This document shows, one piece after another, positions 1 through 11,168 of a stretch of DNA of 64,000 nt. This DNA is from Gautieria morchelliformis (Eukaryota; Basidiomycota; Agaricomycetes; Gomphales; Gomphaceae), in NCBI GenBank assembly GCA_015179125.1, contig WHVA01000074.1, positions 1 to 64,000 on the forward strand, written 5' to 3'. Position 1 is the first letter of the stretch; the number at the start of each line of letters is the position of its first letter. The notes under the pieces are model-generated. The model was not told the origin of the DNA and made no database searches. It was given only the letters and a program-made list of their open reading frames with translations. A program made the position numbers and the translations under genes.

Positions 1-1886
1 GAGAGTTCGGTTTAGAGGTTCGGCAACACCATTAGACTCTGGTGTGTCGTGTACTGTCAACCAATGCTTTGTGCCTTGTTTGGCCAGGTGTTGCTCAAAT
101 TCAGAGCTCCTGTATTTGCCTCCTCAATCAGAAACAAGTGCTTTGATGTGCACATTTCTCTGTCGAAGCATTAAAGCCCCGTAGAGCTTGTATTTTGAGA
201 ATGCTTCTGATTTGTTTGCCATGAGATAGATTACCGATTCTCTTGAGTAGTCATCGATAAAAGAGACATAATATGACTTTTTATCGATGGTGAGGTGCCT
301 TGCAGGTCCCCAGACATCAGAATAAATTCTGTCACTGAATTTTGATGTTCGGTCTCTGGGTTCTCGAGGAGGAGGTTTGCATGCAATCTTGGCTTGAATG
401 GGCACATCACAGACAATTATATTGCCTGTGGAGCTCAGTTCAATGCTCAATATCATGCCATGATTAATTAGATGTTGTAGGGACTTCTGTGAGATGTGCC
501 CCATTTTTTGATGAATTTCCATGGTAGACATACACATGTGGGCTTGAGCATTTGGTGACTGGAGGTCTAGTCGATATAAGCCATTGATCTTCAGTGCTTG
601 CATCAAATCATTCCAGTACTGTTAGATATTGTGCATTTCTTGCCATCGAGTTGAATATCGTAGCCAGCATCATCGCACTGACCGATTGAGACTAGGGTAG
701 CAGCAATTTTTGGTGCAGAGTATGTATCTTGCAATGTGACTTCTACTGTTTTATCTCCAACCTTATTGGATAATACGAGCAGTCCTGAGCCAAAGGCATC
801 AAAAGTGTCTTTGTTGCCTGCTTGGATAGTCCTCGGCTGTGAGAATTGGCAGTAGTTCCTCAATAAATTTTTATGAGGAGTCATATGCGATGTCGTTCCA
901 GTGTCGAGTATCACTATAACTCCTGAGGATGTGCTCAGATTAAAATTAGAGCACTCGTCGAAATTGGTGAAGGCAAGATGCCCATCATCACTTTCCTCAG
1001 AAGAGGTCTCTTCTTCGGCAACATTCGCTTTGCTTTACCCTTCTTCTTCTTTTTGCCTTTGGATTTTTTCTTCTGACATGGTCCTTGACCTTCTTTACCA
1101 CCTCCTTTAGCCCAGCAATTTTCGATAGTGTGTCCAGGCTTTTTGCAGTTAGTGCATGTATGCGCCTTCTTCCCCTCTTGGTTTTTCTTGGTAGATGAAC
1201 CAATAAACACTTGCTCTTCTTGTGGGAGTGTTTTCTTCCTGTCATACTGAGCCTTTAGTACCCTAATAATGTCATCAGGGACTAAGGGCCTCCCGCATTC
1301 TTCAAGCAAAGTGGTAAGGGCATTCATGACTGCCTCATAGGAGGGTGGAAGTGATGCAAGGATGATGTCCATGAATTCCCCTTCAGAAACTCTGGCTCCC
1401 ATCTCATTAAGCTGAGCATATAGGTCTTGGGCCTTGTCCAAGATCTCTCAAATATCCATCCTCAGGACATCTCATACTGCGGAGTTGTCTCTGCAGGCTG
1501 GTGAGGACCATCTTGGGATTTTTGGTCATTTCATTGACCAATGGATCCCAAGTCTCTTTTGCTGTCTTTTGCTTCTGTAGCATCAGAGCTAGTGACTCTG
1601 ACACTGAGACGGTGATTTGGGTCTTGGCTTGTCCTTCTCTGGCAAGATATCTCTCCAGCCTCTCCTTGGCCTTATCTATCTGAGTTTCCTCAGCTTCTGT
1701 AAGAATATGGCCTGGGGGTATGACTGGAGGATCAGGAGGTTGAGTGACTCTCACTTCTACATGCTTGAGTAGATTTTTGGACTCGAAATAGCTGATGAGA
1801 GTGGCTTGCCACAATGGCCAATTACTTCCATCTGTAGCAAGGTTCTCAACATCCAAAAGTTTCTCTGAAGTGTCTGCGGGGCCCAT
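1..1886 (-). pseudogene. Ty1/copia gag-pol, 5' part (gag, protease, integrase)
   Basis: Minus-strand copia polyprotein running off the left edge. The start is the ATG at 1886-1884 (MGPA...), inside the primer-binding site. In order it shows a UBN2-type gag (about 1886-1000), a CCHC knuckle (CTNCKKPGHTIENC), a retropepsin motif (LDTGTTSHM, near 914-880), a GAG-pre-integrase segment (MGHISQKSL) and an integrase core (YSDVWGPARHL, then FIDDYSRESV). Gag changes frame near 1440, protease and integrase lie in different frames, and a stop interrupts the integrase near 125, so the copy is not functional as read. Reverse transcriptase and RNase H would lie beyond position 1. The motif order protease-integrase identifies copia rather than gypsy. 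Confidence 0.9.
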
Positions 1887-1890
1887 AACC
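1879..1890 (-). promoter_or_regulatory. Copia primer-binding site (half-tRNA type) overlapping the gag start
   Basis: On the minus strand the LTR end (CCTGTCCTCTACA) is followed within a few bases by GGTTATGGGCCC. This matches the complement of the anticodon stem-loop of initiator tRNA-Met, the kind of internal site used by Drosophila copia, which is primed by a 5' half of that tRNA. The ATG inside it is the first codon of gag. Confidence 0.65.
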
Positions 1891-1891
1891 C

Positions 1892-2029
1892 TGTAGAGGA
1901 CAGGAATCATAGGCAGTAGGACTGGACTTGATACTCAAAAGAATATACTAGAAATCATTCACTACAATTTCTAGTCTATTCTTTTGAGTATCAAGTCCAG
2001 TCCTACTACCTATAATTCCTGTCCTCCAC
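1892..2029. repeat. Head-to-head LTR-end palindrome
   Basis: The last part of the copia LTR occurs here twice in inverted orientation, around a core near 1946-1976 that is itself partly palindromic (ACTAGAAAT...ATTTCTAG). Each arm carries the tract TTGAGTATCAAGTCCAGTCC followed by the LTR end. The left arm is the 5' LTR end of the minus-strand element. The right arm ends at CCTCCACA, about 2029. Confidence 0.8.
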
Positions 2030-2034
2030 AGAGA

Positions 2035-2510
2035 ATCCTGGAAGTCGGATCTGAAAGGACAGTGGCTTTAACTTGTATGTTGCACCCCCAATAGCTATTG
2101 TCCTAGGTATTTTGGAATGGAAGTCAGAATTTGGAAGAGGTGGAGGTAGAGAAGGGTTCAATAATCAAGCTAAGTTGAAGGTCAGAGGTTGGAAGTTGGA
2201 AGACAAAAGGTCAGAGAGTGGAGTTGAAGTTGATTATCTGATTGCAGAAACAGAGAGCATACATGAGGGGGTTTTATACAAAGAGCTGGAACAACAAGTA
2301 ATGGGATGAGAGTCATCAATTGCAGTGCGAGTGGAAGTAACTATGACAAATAGAGTAACTAACTAATGCGGAACAAGAGAACTACAATGGGGTGCAGGGT
2401 AGAGTCAAGAACAAGAGGCAAAAGAACAAGGGGCACGTAAGTATAATGGACAGTGGAACAAATGAAACCCCCGATGCACTGGACTTGGTATCTTGCTGTT
2501 CTGAGGGTCA
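2035..2510 (-). repeat. Degenerate gypsy LTR remnant (family B-like)
   Basis: This follows the family B LTR at 62492-63200 block by block: the GGAAAGGACAG-like start, the 'ATTATCTGATTGCAGAAAC' R-region tract, the minus-strand TATA (TTTTATACAAAGAG on plus) and the CAAGGGG tracts. It has many substitutions and no intact ends. No coding capacity is seen. Confidence 0.7.
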
Positions 2511-2618
2511 AGCAGGAATTCCTTTTGCACTCCGACCACCACCATCACTAGGGTGCATTTTCAGTTCTTCTCATAGTCTCGTAGTTACCCTCGTAGATAC
2601 GTCTACATAACACTCTTT

Positions 2619-3790
2619 ATGCACCTAATCCATGATGGCTCAGCCACAATGTTGAATGACATGTCAACTGGCAGGGCAAGGGGCAGAACCACACCTATGT
2701 CATGGCTGGTGGCACCATCGACCATGGTGCAAGCCAAGCTTAACACCCAAGGCCACATCCAGCCAAGAGCAGCAGCAGGCCCAGTGAAAGAAAAACAGAC
2801 AAAGCCAACAAGGTGAGCTGAAAACCCAGGCGAGAAGAAGGTGCCTGTGACTTGAGCCGCCACCAGGGGGGCTGCTGCACCCGGAGGCCCTCCAGCACAA
2901 AGGCAATAGACCTCATTGCATTTACTGCTTGGCACAGTACCCCCTGTACTGTGATACCTGAAATATGGTTGTGGAGAATGTGCTGATTGTCCAGGGTGCA
3001 CCGGGTATAATCAGCAAGGTTCGTTCAAGGTAGAGGCTACCTGCTTTTACATCTCCTATCTCCTGGCCTGGCAAGTCCCTGATCTCCCCCCTGGTGAGGC
3101 TGTTGAGGACAATGCCAGGTGTGAAAGGCTGGTTGGAAAGATAAGAGAGATCTTGTGGCAGAGGGGAAGGTTCTCTCTGCAAAAATCATAGAGGCCACAG
3201 TGCTGATCGACAAGGCCACCTCAGCAGCTGAGATGGTGGCCAGGATATCTAGCCAAGCAGCTGAAGACGCAGCGGCAGTGGTTCATAAAATACAAACTGT
3301 GTCGAACACAGTAGCCAGCTCAGTGAGACTTTGACTATGTACAGGGATGCCATGCTGAGAGTCTCAATGGTGCAGCAGACACTGGCCAGTGCTGCCACCC
3401 TCAATGCTAGGGTCTATGCGAGGGAGGGTGTCAAACAGAGGTGGGTGCTGGTGGATGCCGCAAACGTGGGAGAGCGCATTCTGGTGGACCTAGACAACAC
3501 AGGCCTCGCATCCAAGGCCAATGAGGCAATCAAGGGCATGGACGTGGAGGGGGAAAGGGGTGTGGTCAGTGTGAAGTGGCTCACCAACAGGCGAGTCCTG
3601 TTTGAGCTCAGCACTGATGAGGTGGCAAGGTGGCTAAATGAGGCCAAGCACAGGCTCCAGTTAACAGAGGCGCTGGTGCCAGATGTGAGAATGAAGTTGA
3701 GATTGTTCCTGCTTGTTCTCCAGTTCATCCCCCTCCACTTCAGGCCGGAGAGGGAGGATGAGCTGCAGGGTGTCATGACCCATTTATTTC
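2619..3790 (+). pseudogene. LINE-like ORF1 (nucleic-acid-binding) remnant
   Basis: A plus-strand reading frame broken by stops and frameshifts. The best-preserved part (3331-3790) reads ARVYAREGVKQRWVLVDAA, then VSVKWLTNRRVLFELSTDEV, then a LVLQFIPLHFRPERE tail. This layout resembles ORF1-like proteins of non-LTR retrotransposons in mushroom genomes. Upstream (2619-3330) only short open pieces in changing frames remain. No reverse transcriptase follows. The assignment rests on pattern memory and is tentative; an unrelated host gene fragment is the alternative. Confidence 0.4.
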
Positions 3791-3861
3791 TTGTATCCAG
3801 CTATCCCCATTTTCCCTTTCATCACTCCACCTCTATGTTTGCTCCTTTTGCCCTTCGCTGA

Positions 3862-4738
3862 ATTTGCCGAATGGCCATTCGCTACTCGCATCATTCGCCA
3901 GTAGGCATGCCATCAAACACGATTGACATCCTTTACCTGGTGTGATGGTTCATCACTGGCCCCATTATCTTCCCGACTCAACCCCCTTTGGGTGTTCCTA
4001 TGGCCAGAATGCACTCATGGGATGTCCTACCCATAGATCATGTGGGATCAACCCAGCAGGCCAAGAGTCCATGCAGGGTGACATGTATGCAGGTCTCAAG
4101 GCATGTTTTCTTACATAGGTACCTTTGTCCTCTCTCCCCCCTGTGTTTCATGTTCGCACAGTCACACTACTCCTTTTCTCTATTGTATATGTGTTTCATC
4201 TATTTGTATCCTGACTGCGCACCCCTATCCAACCCTGACTCACAACGGCCTCTTTCCTATTCACTGATATCATATGAGCATTCAGTATAAGTAGTTTGCA
4301 TTCACATGTATATTCTGCAGTTCAATTATCATATGTCTATCTTGTGTAAAACTTGACCACACTGTGACCATTGTCTTAAGCCCTCTTGTTTAGACCACAC
4401 TATCTCTAACCAGGGCAGGGCTTGAGTACCACTGGTGAGTTTCCATACTTCACCTTCACTACTTTAGTCTTCAAACCATTGTCAGTGCTGTTGGCGAAGG
4501 GCTCTGAAGGAGTACCTTCGCCAGCAAAAGGATTGTTACTATTAGACAACCTTTCTGTGAGACCTTGTACTTACATCGTCAAGTATCATGGGCTATTTCG
4601 CTACGACTTTAGATAGGGCGAGCTCCATTTGGGTAGCCCTCTTACCTTCTAAACCTTTATTGGCTTCACCTTATTCGCCAAATTACACACTTCATCGCAC
4701 AAGCTGTTTGGGCATTCGCTGTGTTCACTAATACACGA
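3862..4738. other. Non-coding stretch without a recognisable feature
   Basis: Only short open frames without family motifs. TTCGCC/TTCGCT strings recur, which suggests repeat-derived DNA, but no ends or target duplications were found. Confidence 0.5.
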
Positions 4739-5132
4739 TATTACAGCGCTTTGCAGTACGTAAGGCAGGCGCTGATTTTGCGCGTGCTTTAGCTGCAAGA
4801 CTTAAAACAGCGATAACTGAGGGAATACTGCTCTGATTGCTTCGAAATTTTGAATATAGCTTTATGTAGATCATATGCAGGGCACAGAGCAATAATATCC
4901 AGCAAAGTCATCCACTTTGAAATTCACACAAAAATTGGGATTTTCAAATTGCTTGATTTTTAGTGAGGTCATTACTCTGTGCCCTGCCTATGCTCTACAT
5001 AAAGCTATATACAAAATTTCGAACCAATCAGCACAGTATTACCTGAGTTATCGCTGTTTTAAGTCTTGCAGATAAAACACGCACAAAATCAGCACCTGCC
5101 TTATGTACTGCAAAGCGCTGTAATGCCTAAAA
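4739..5132. mobile_element. Palindromic MITE (foldback element)
   Basis: Two long inverted arms, about 4739-4900 and 4968-5132, begin and end with TTACAGCGCTTTGCAGTAC and its complement. They differ at scattered positions and surround a short AT-rich spacer. It encodes nothing. The right flank (CTAAAATCCAACCTTGACA) resembles 60211-60235, which points to a related element there. Confidence 0.8.
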
Positions 5133-5434
5133 TCCAACCTTGACAGTATAATTGAACTCACAGCTACAGTCAAAGCATTCTTCTTACTTCTCATGTCATC
5201 TATGCAACAAGAACAACCTGTTGTTCATAGAACTTGCTCAATGGGCCCAGTTCCTACTCCAGCACCACTTCCGAGGTGAACAGCTTCCACCTCATTTCCT
5301 TCGCAAGACCCTACTGGAGATATCATCCCTTTTTCCCGCTTGGTTGCTATGTCTGCATCTCAGCCTACACCACACCATCTGGTCCCCGAACACGTGTCAC
5401 CACCCCATTTCCATGTTCAACGCCAACTAACTCC

Positions 5435-5661
5435 AGCAAAACAATGGCAAAAGAACAAGGGGTCGGAAAACATATCTGACAACAAAACTACAAGGAGGGC
5501 TGGGCATATGGTCTTGCTGTGCTGAGAAGCGAGTCCGGTGGGTCCGAGTAATAGAGTCAAAAGAACATGGGAATAAAACAAGGGGCGGAATATTGGAACT
5601 ATCGGAGGGTCGAAATGTGAGCGGAACTGAGTGTCGAAAGTCGGAACTGCATGGTCATAAC
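5435..5661 (-). repeat. Family A LTR fragment (U3 end)
   Basis: Matches the outer third of the chromovirus A LTR: AAGAACAAGGGGTCGG, ATATCTGACAAC, GGTGGGTCCGAGTAATAGAG, and the GGTCATAACA terminus at about 5661. The other two thirds are absent, so this is a truncated solo LTR in minus orientation. Confidence 0.75.
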
Positions 5662-5905
5662 AACATCTTTCTCTGCCAATTGGACACGGTTGGCATTGGT
5701 GGCAGTCTTCAGGTGTGCCGTGAAGGTCAAGCAGCTATCACACCCGTTGGGATGGACGATGGCTAGGCCATTCTTCTATCCCATGATTTTCCAGTGCTCC
5801 TCAGATGCTGTAGGAGTGCTGAGGATCATTGCCGCCCATTGCTTGGGGGCCAATGATGGTGTTGTGGATGTCGAGTGATCAATGTCAATACCATCTTTGG
5901 GTGGG
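5662..5905 (-). other. Unassigned remnant, weakly coding on minus strand
   Basis: The minus strand reads through two short open pieces (one includes TASEEHWKIMG), separated by a stop. It may be a gag or host remnant; no motif allows assignment. Confidence 0.3.
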
Positions 5906-6220
5906 ATCATCTTCGTTAGAAGATGATGGGGGTGATAGTGGTCACTTCTCAAGAAGCGATGCACCTCGGAAAGATCCGAGGTGAAAATTTAACCAATGCT
6001 GTCGGCATGGCCTGGCATCTCACATGATCTACATGTGACCTACGCGACCTGGTGTCTTTTAGGCAGGTCATGCAGTTTAGTCACACGCTGAAGCTCTAGG
6101 TAGTGGTCTAGAGCTTCCAGGTCCTAACACGCTGGCATGGGTTCCCATGTCATGTCGCCTAGGGTCCATTGGACCTGAAATTCCAGGTCCTTTGATTTTA
6201 TCCACCTGTGGGATAAAATC
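5906..6220. repeat. Cluster of perfect short hairpins
   Basis: Successive perfect or near-perfect inverted repeats occur every 40-80 bases: ATCATCTTC/GAAGATGAT (5906-5927), CACCTCGG/CCGAGGTG (5962-5983), TCACATG/CATGTGA (6020-6038), GAAGCTCTAG/CTAGAGCTTC (6090-6117), CATGGG/CCCATG (6136-6149), GGACCTG/CAGGTCC (6171-6190) and GATTTTATCC/GGATAAAATC (6194-6220). No open reading frame explains them. Confidence 0.75.
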
Positions 6221-6243
6221 TCATCAACGAGCCATTCTTCCTT

Positions 6244-6476
6244 GGAAGCGCTTCACAACTACCTCGAAGATATGCTAGGCAAGGGAAGAGGTTCATCCAC
6301 TCTTCCCAGTTGCCTGGTGGTGCTCCTGTGGTATTTGCAAAAAAGAAGGATGGTACACTGAGGATGTGTGTGGACTACTGAGGGTTGAACTGTATCACAC
6401 CAAAGAACAAGTATCCTATACCACTGATTCTGAACCTTACTGACCAACTCAAGAGTGTGAACATCTATACCAAGTT
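6244..6476 (+). pseudogene. Ty3/gypsy reverse transcriptase fragment (element E)
   Basis: Plus-strand remnant of the RT fingers: [12 protein letters not shown], a frame change, then [20 protein letters not shown], a TGA where RGLN is expected, and NKYPIPLILNLTDQLKS up to VNIYTKL. The homology stops where an unrelated TGTTATG... sequence begins, before the palm motifs. Orientation is opposite to the neighbouring element C. Confidence 0.85.
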
Positions 6477-7163
6477 GTTATGATCCATTCCCGAGTCCAG
6501 TCCTGAAGCCTCAGTTTTGGTACTCGCTTGGGAACCTTGGGTTCTCTTTGTACCTTTCCATCACCCCTGATTCCCATTCTTAGATAGTTCCCCGTATGTG
6601 CAACCCTTTGTCCCCCTGTCTGCTAGTTCTGGTCATTGATCCCCCTGACCCTGTATACTACTTTACTATATAAACCCCCCAACCTTGTATCGTAGTTTCG
6701 GAGTTCAGATATCAACTTAGCTCCTCATACACCAAACACTCCTGCCTGATAATGTTCCCGATCCTCGGCTTATAAGCCGAACCTGTTCCTGAAATTAGGG
6801 CAGAACACTGAGTGGGCACAACCCAAGAGGTTGAAGCCAAGCCCTCTGTTCCGAGATCCCAGTTCAGCTCTGGTTTAGAGCCGAACCTCAGTATGACACC
6901 TAGTCTTAACAGTATATCTGAACTCCCTACACTCAGTTGTTCAGAATGCCAATCACCCGTTCATACACCCATGCGAAGGCAGCCATGTAACGCCCACAAT
7001 TGAAGCTTGGCATGCATGAAGTGCTTCGATCGTCCTGGAAAACCCCCCATACCATCACTGATATTCTAACCCCCCATCAGCTCAACCCATTCCCCAGTGC
7101 TGAGTTATTGGTGCTGGCTGAGGGTGTGTCAGCAAAGTTCCCAATGAGCCGAGCACTAAACCC
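6477..7163 (+). repeat. Probable LTR of an unassigned element
   Basis: Begins TGTTATGATCC directly where RT homology stops and carries a plus-oriented TATA (CTATATAAACCCCCC, about 6667). CT-rich tracts around it fit an LTR. The right boundary is where element C integrase homology begins. The flanks are different elements in opposite orientation, so no target duplication can be checked. Confidence 0.4.
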
Positions 7164-9640
7164 CCGGAACTGAGGAGCTTAGTCCCCATGAGCCGTTGAA
7201 GTTCACGCCAGAAGATTGATGTGAATTTTGAGTCTCAATTGGAGATGATGGAGTCGGGGACTCCATGGAACCTGACAACTTCCTTGAGGAATAGCCAGGC
7301 TACTTCCCTCGCTGTGACCCTCGTCGTCGTTGGGACAAGGTGGACGTGCAATGTGAGCCTGTCTATGATTACCATGAGGTAATCATAGCCATCTGATTTG
7401 GGCATTAGCCCATGAAATCGATTCCGATCAATTGCCACGGCCTGTCTGGGATGAGCAGGATGTGCAGCAGGCCTTTGGGCCGCTGGGTGCCAGTGTTGTT
7501 CATCTGGCACCTTGCGCACGAGATGCAGAACATCTTGATGTTGGGGCCCATACCTTGCCACCAGTATGCCCTTTGAATATAATTCAAAGTTTTCATGTGG
7601 CTGTAGTGGCCCACTGTCCTGTGTGCATGATCTATTATGATTTTGATCAGCCACCTTCCCCTGTGAAAAACAGTCTGGGTAATGGCAATGATGTCCTGTT
7701 TGAGCTGATTCTTTGTCCATATCAGCCCATTCTGGATGCTGAACCTTGGGTGGGCATCCAGATGTGCCATGATCTTCGAGAACATGGCATCCTCATGGTA
7801 TGCATCACGTAGGACCTTCATCAGGTCCATATCTCCTTCGATGCGCACATGCAGAGGCCTGCCGTCATTGCCTGCGGCAATGGCGTGAACATCATCATCG
7901 TTTTAGGGGGTGACATTCGTCTCCGGGTCCTGTGAGGGACCTCCATGTAAGGTGGCAGCCTCGGCTGTCCGTGCCTCTGTTTTCTCTGTGAGGCAGATCG
8001 ACCGTCTCATGGCCGCTGCCCATAGTTCGATGTATCTATCAGTGGGCAGTAGCTCTCCATCTGGATCGAGGCGTTTGTCTGCATTGGTGAACATGTGTTC
8101 CAGGTGTTGGTTGTTGCTCATGTCACTCTTGTAGTATCGAGAGAGACAGTCCACAACCTTGTCCTCAACACTGTCAACATGCACAGTGTTGAAGTTGAAG
8201 CAGGAGAGGAATTCCCACCACCTGACCTTTCGGTCAGACAGGTTTTTCTGGGTCTCTAAGTATTCGAGGCCTTTGTGGTCAGTGACTAGGGTGAATTTTC
8301 TCCCTAGGAGTTTGTCCTCCCACTTCATCAGGGCCTTGAGCATGGCAATTGTCTCATGCTTGTGGCTCCTGTAGTGCTGTTTGGCCACCCTGAACTTCTT
8401 TGACAAGAAGCCTGTGGGCCAGCACGTTCTCCAGTTGGGGCCTTGGCCATATATGGCGCCGACGCCCGACTTCAAGCCGTCTGTGATGACCCAGATGGGG
8501 TCATTGCTTTGTGGGTCCACCGGTTGTAGGATGGGGGCCTTGCATGCCAGTGCTTTTATGACTTGTCCAGCAATGGTGTCCATTCAAACAGCCAGTTGTT
8601 GCGGATGCACCCCGATAATGGGGTGGTGTATACACTCACATCTGGCATGTAATGTGCTAGGTATTGTATGAGCCTGAGGAAGCATTGGATGTCGTTGAAC
8701 ATCCTGGGCCTCCTCCATTTGCAGATGTGTTGCATTGTGTCTGCATTTGCATGCATGCCTTGGCCATCGATAATGTGGCCAAGACACTCCATTTGTTCAG
8801 AATAGAGCTCCACTTTCTTCTTGCTTAAGAAGAGGTGATTTTTGCATAGTCTGTCGAAGACTATGCCGAGGTGTTCCTTGTGCTCCTCAATCGAGTGTGA
8901 GAAGATGAATATGTCATCCATGCATACGTGGACAAAGCAACCTATGCAGTCACAGAAGATTGCTGTCATCAGACGTTGGAACATCGATGGCACATTGCAA
9001 TCTCCCATCTGGATTAATTGGCTTCAGAATGTGCCAAGTGTTGTTGCAAAAGCCGTTTTTGTGACGTCCTCATGATGGATCCGGATCTGCTTGTATGCTT
9101 CAGACATATCAAGCTTTGTCCGGTATCGGCAGTGCACTATGTCGCTGCGGATGATGTCCTGATCTGGGAAGGGCGTAACGTCCTTCACTGTATTCTCGTT
9201 CTGCTGGCACAGATTGAAGACTGTGCATAGCGTGCTGTTTTTCTTTGGCATGCAGAGCATTGGCACTGCTTGGTGTGCCACCGCTGGTATCCACCACCCT
9301 GCGGGTGGTGGATCTTTCCAATTTGACGGAAAGTTCTTTGCGGAAGTGATCTGGGCACTTCGGCAGTCAATACCGCATGCGTTTATTCAGATCAATGAGG
9401 TTGATCTAATGGTTGACCTCCCTGAGAGGCGGGAGTTCAAGAGGAATACCATTGACGAGATCAGTGATCTTTCCCATCCATGAGGACGATGCCAGCAGAG
9501 CAAGACGCCATTAAGCGCCTTGTGTGTCTGTTCAGTCCGCTGAGCATGGGGGCGCCTTCTTCTTCCCCAGCACCTTCATCATCAGATGGGCACATCTCTC
9601 CCTGCGTGTATAGGGAAAGCTTGAGGACAAGTCATCTCAC
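7164..9640 (-). pseudogene. Ty3/gypsy pol of element C (RT, RNase H, integrase)
   Basis: Minus-strand pol. The RT shows the CMDD box (VHVCMDDIFIFS, near 8930) and the start LDMSEAYKQIRI. RNase H shows WVITDGLKSGVGA and TLVTDHKGLEYLET. Integrase shows an HHCC region (DHAHRTVGH ... CISCARCQ), RPWQLIGIDFMG, then DYLMVIIDRLTLHVHLVPT and PDSIISN; a stop interrupts SDRDSKFTSIFWREL near 7235. Frames change several times, so it is dead. Homology ends near 7164, after GTKL. It continues upstream at 10386-11005 and 19694-19923 once two inserted LTRs and element A1 are removed. Confidence 0.9.
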
Positions 9641-10380
9641 TGTTGAAAGTATTAAAGAACACAATATTAACATATTAATTACAACAAACACAAACACATA
9701 TCACAACCGATACATCGAGATAACCCCTCTCGGTGCATATACATCATGACACTAGCACCCGAGACCGCCGGACCATCATATGCCCACTCGACCTGACCCG
9801 ATCACAGCCCCCGACTCCTCCGAGGTCACGGGGACACATAACACGTGTTACCACGACCTATAACACCCAAGAACCCTATCCAAGACCACTGAGCCCATCC
9901 CGAATCACGCGCCTTCCATCAGTCACGTGATCCAATCAAGGGATGCGACGCATCTAGCCGACCCTGCCTATACCCAGACTATGCCCCCTATCCATCACCA
10001 AACTTCCATTTCCTCATCCTGTTTTACACTCCATCTCCAAGCCCAACCTATACAGCGCGCGTCGACACTCCTATCGTTGTATATGCGCCGCTCACCCCAT
10101 TCCATCATTCCCTTAGTATCACACCACCAATTCCTTGACCGCCAAGCGCCATCAGTAACTAATAAATACCTAGTTCCATGTACAATTAACTAGCAGTGAA
10201 ATCACACTTCGTTTCACTCCTCACACAAGTAGTAGAACTTTCAGTCGACACAATTCATAAGACACACATACTCGCTGCATGTGCAGATATTCCTGTTGAT
10301 CTCAAGCCTTACTCGATTTATCTCATAATTGAGAGATTAAATCACATTATCTTAAATAATATTCCCAACACAAAACTACA
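9641..10380. repeat. Solo LTR D (740 bp) with 5-bp target duplication
   Basis: Starts TGTTGAAAG, ends AAAACTACA, and is flanked on both sides by CTCAC (9636-9640 and 10381-10385). It sits inside element C. The TG...CA ends and 5-bp duplication identify an LTR excised by recombination. The family is unknown and no other copy was seen in the window. Confidence 0.8.
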
Positions 10381-10385
10381 CTCAC

Positions 10386-11005
10386 GACTCACCCTCATGG
10401 CTTCAATGGGCCTGGGTGGACCGTGGCCTGGAGGTGAGTCTGCTCACCTTCGGTGGTTGGTCCTCTTTCGATGATTCTTCATTGAAAGATACCTTGCTAG
10501 TGAGGATTTTTTCGTCCCCTATATGAATCGTCCCTGGGCTGGAGAAGTCCAGGGTGATGCCTAGTTTCCTCAGGAGTGGCGTCCTGAGGATTGCATCATA
10601 ATATTCGACATTTTCCACATCAAAATACTCGTCGTGGACTTTATGACCGAATTTGATGGTCGTGTTCATTCCATAGTTGATTGTGGAATGACTACCGATG
10701 CATGCCAGTTGCAGTGCAATTGGCTGTTCCTGGGCAATCGTCTTCATGCCTGTGGCCCATGTGAATTCAGGGGATATCAGTACCCCTTCGCTCCCACTGT
10801 CAAGGAGACAGTGGGCCTTCACGCCATTGATCTCCCAGTACCCAGACAGGGTATGGTTCTCGTTTTGTGGCCATGTGGGCCACAATTGCTGCTTTCTCCA
10901 ATGGTGGTACATCGGTTCAACCACCTTGTCTGGGGCAGTCGCTGTGCGTGCCACCATTACTTTGGTGGCGCCGTCATTGTACGGCGCAACTCTGATCACA
11001 CTGGA
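10386..11005 (-). pseudogene. Element C protease region (minus strand)
   Basis: The frame contains HTLSGYWEINGVKAHCLLDS, with an LLDSGSEGVLIS retropepsin active site, followed by VENVEYYDAILRTPLLRKLG, typical of gypsy aspartic protease. Joining 11000 to 19699 (skipping solo LTR B and element A1) gives a continuous frame through QTAYRSSVIRVAPYNDG, which shows it is the same ORF as 19694-19923. Confidence 0.85.
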
Positions 11006-11168
11006 TGTTATGACCGTTCCACTCAACCTTCTCCGCCACCTCCGGAACACCTCTGCACTACCTCCGACTCTATTCTGCAACATCCGCAACCCTCAACCTC
11101 GACCCCTTGTTCTTCAGTACCCCTGACCAACTCCAGTCACCGGCCCCCATACTTGACCCTGAACACAG
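11006..11168 (+). repeat. Solo LTR B, left part
   Basis: Starts TGTTATGACCG and matches the reverse complement of the LTR at 62492-63200. It is preceded by target duplication CTGGA (11001-11005). Element A1 is inserted after 11168, and the LTR resumes at 19155. Confidence 0.85.
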
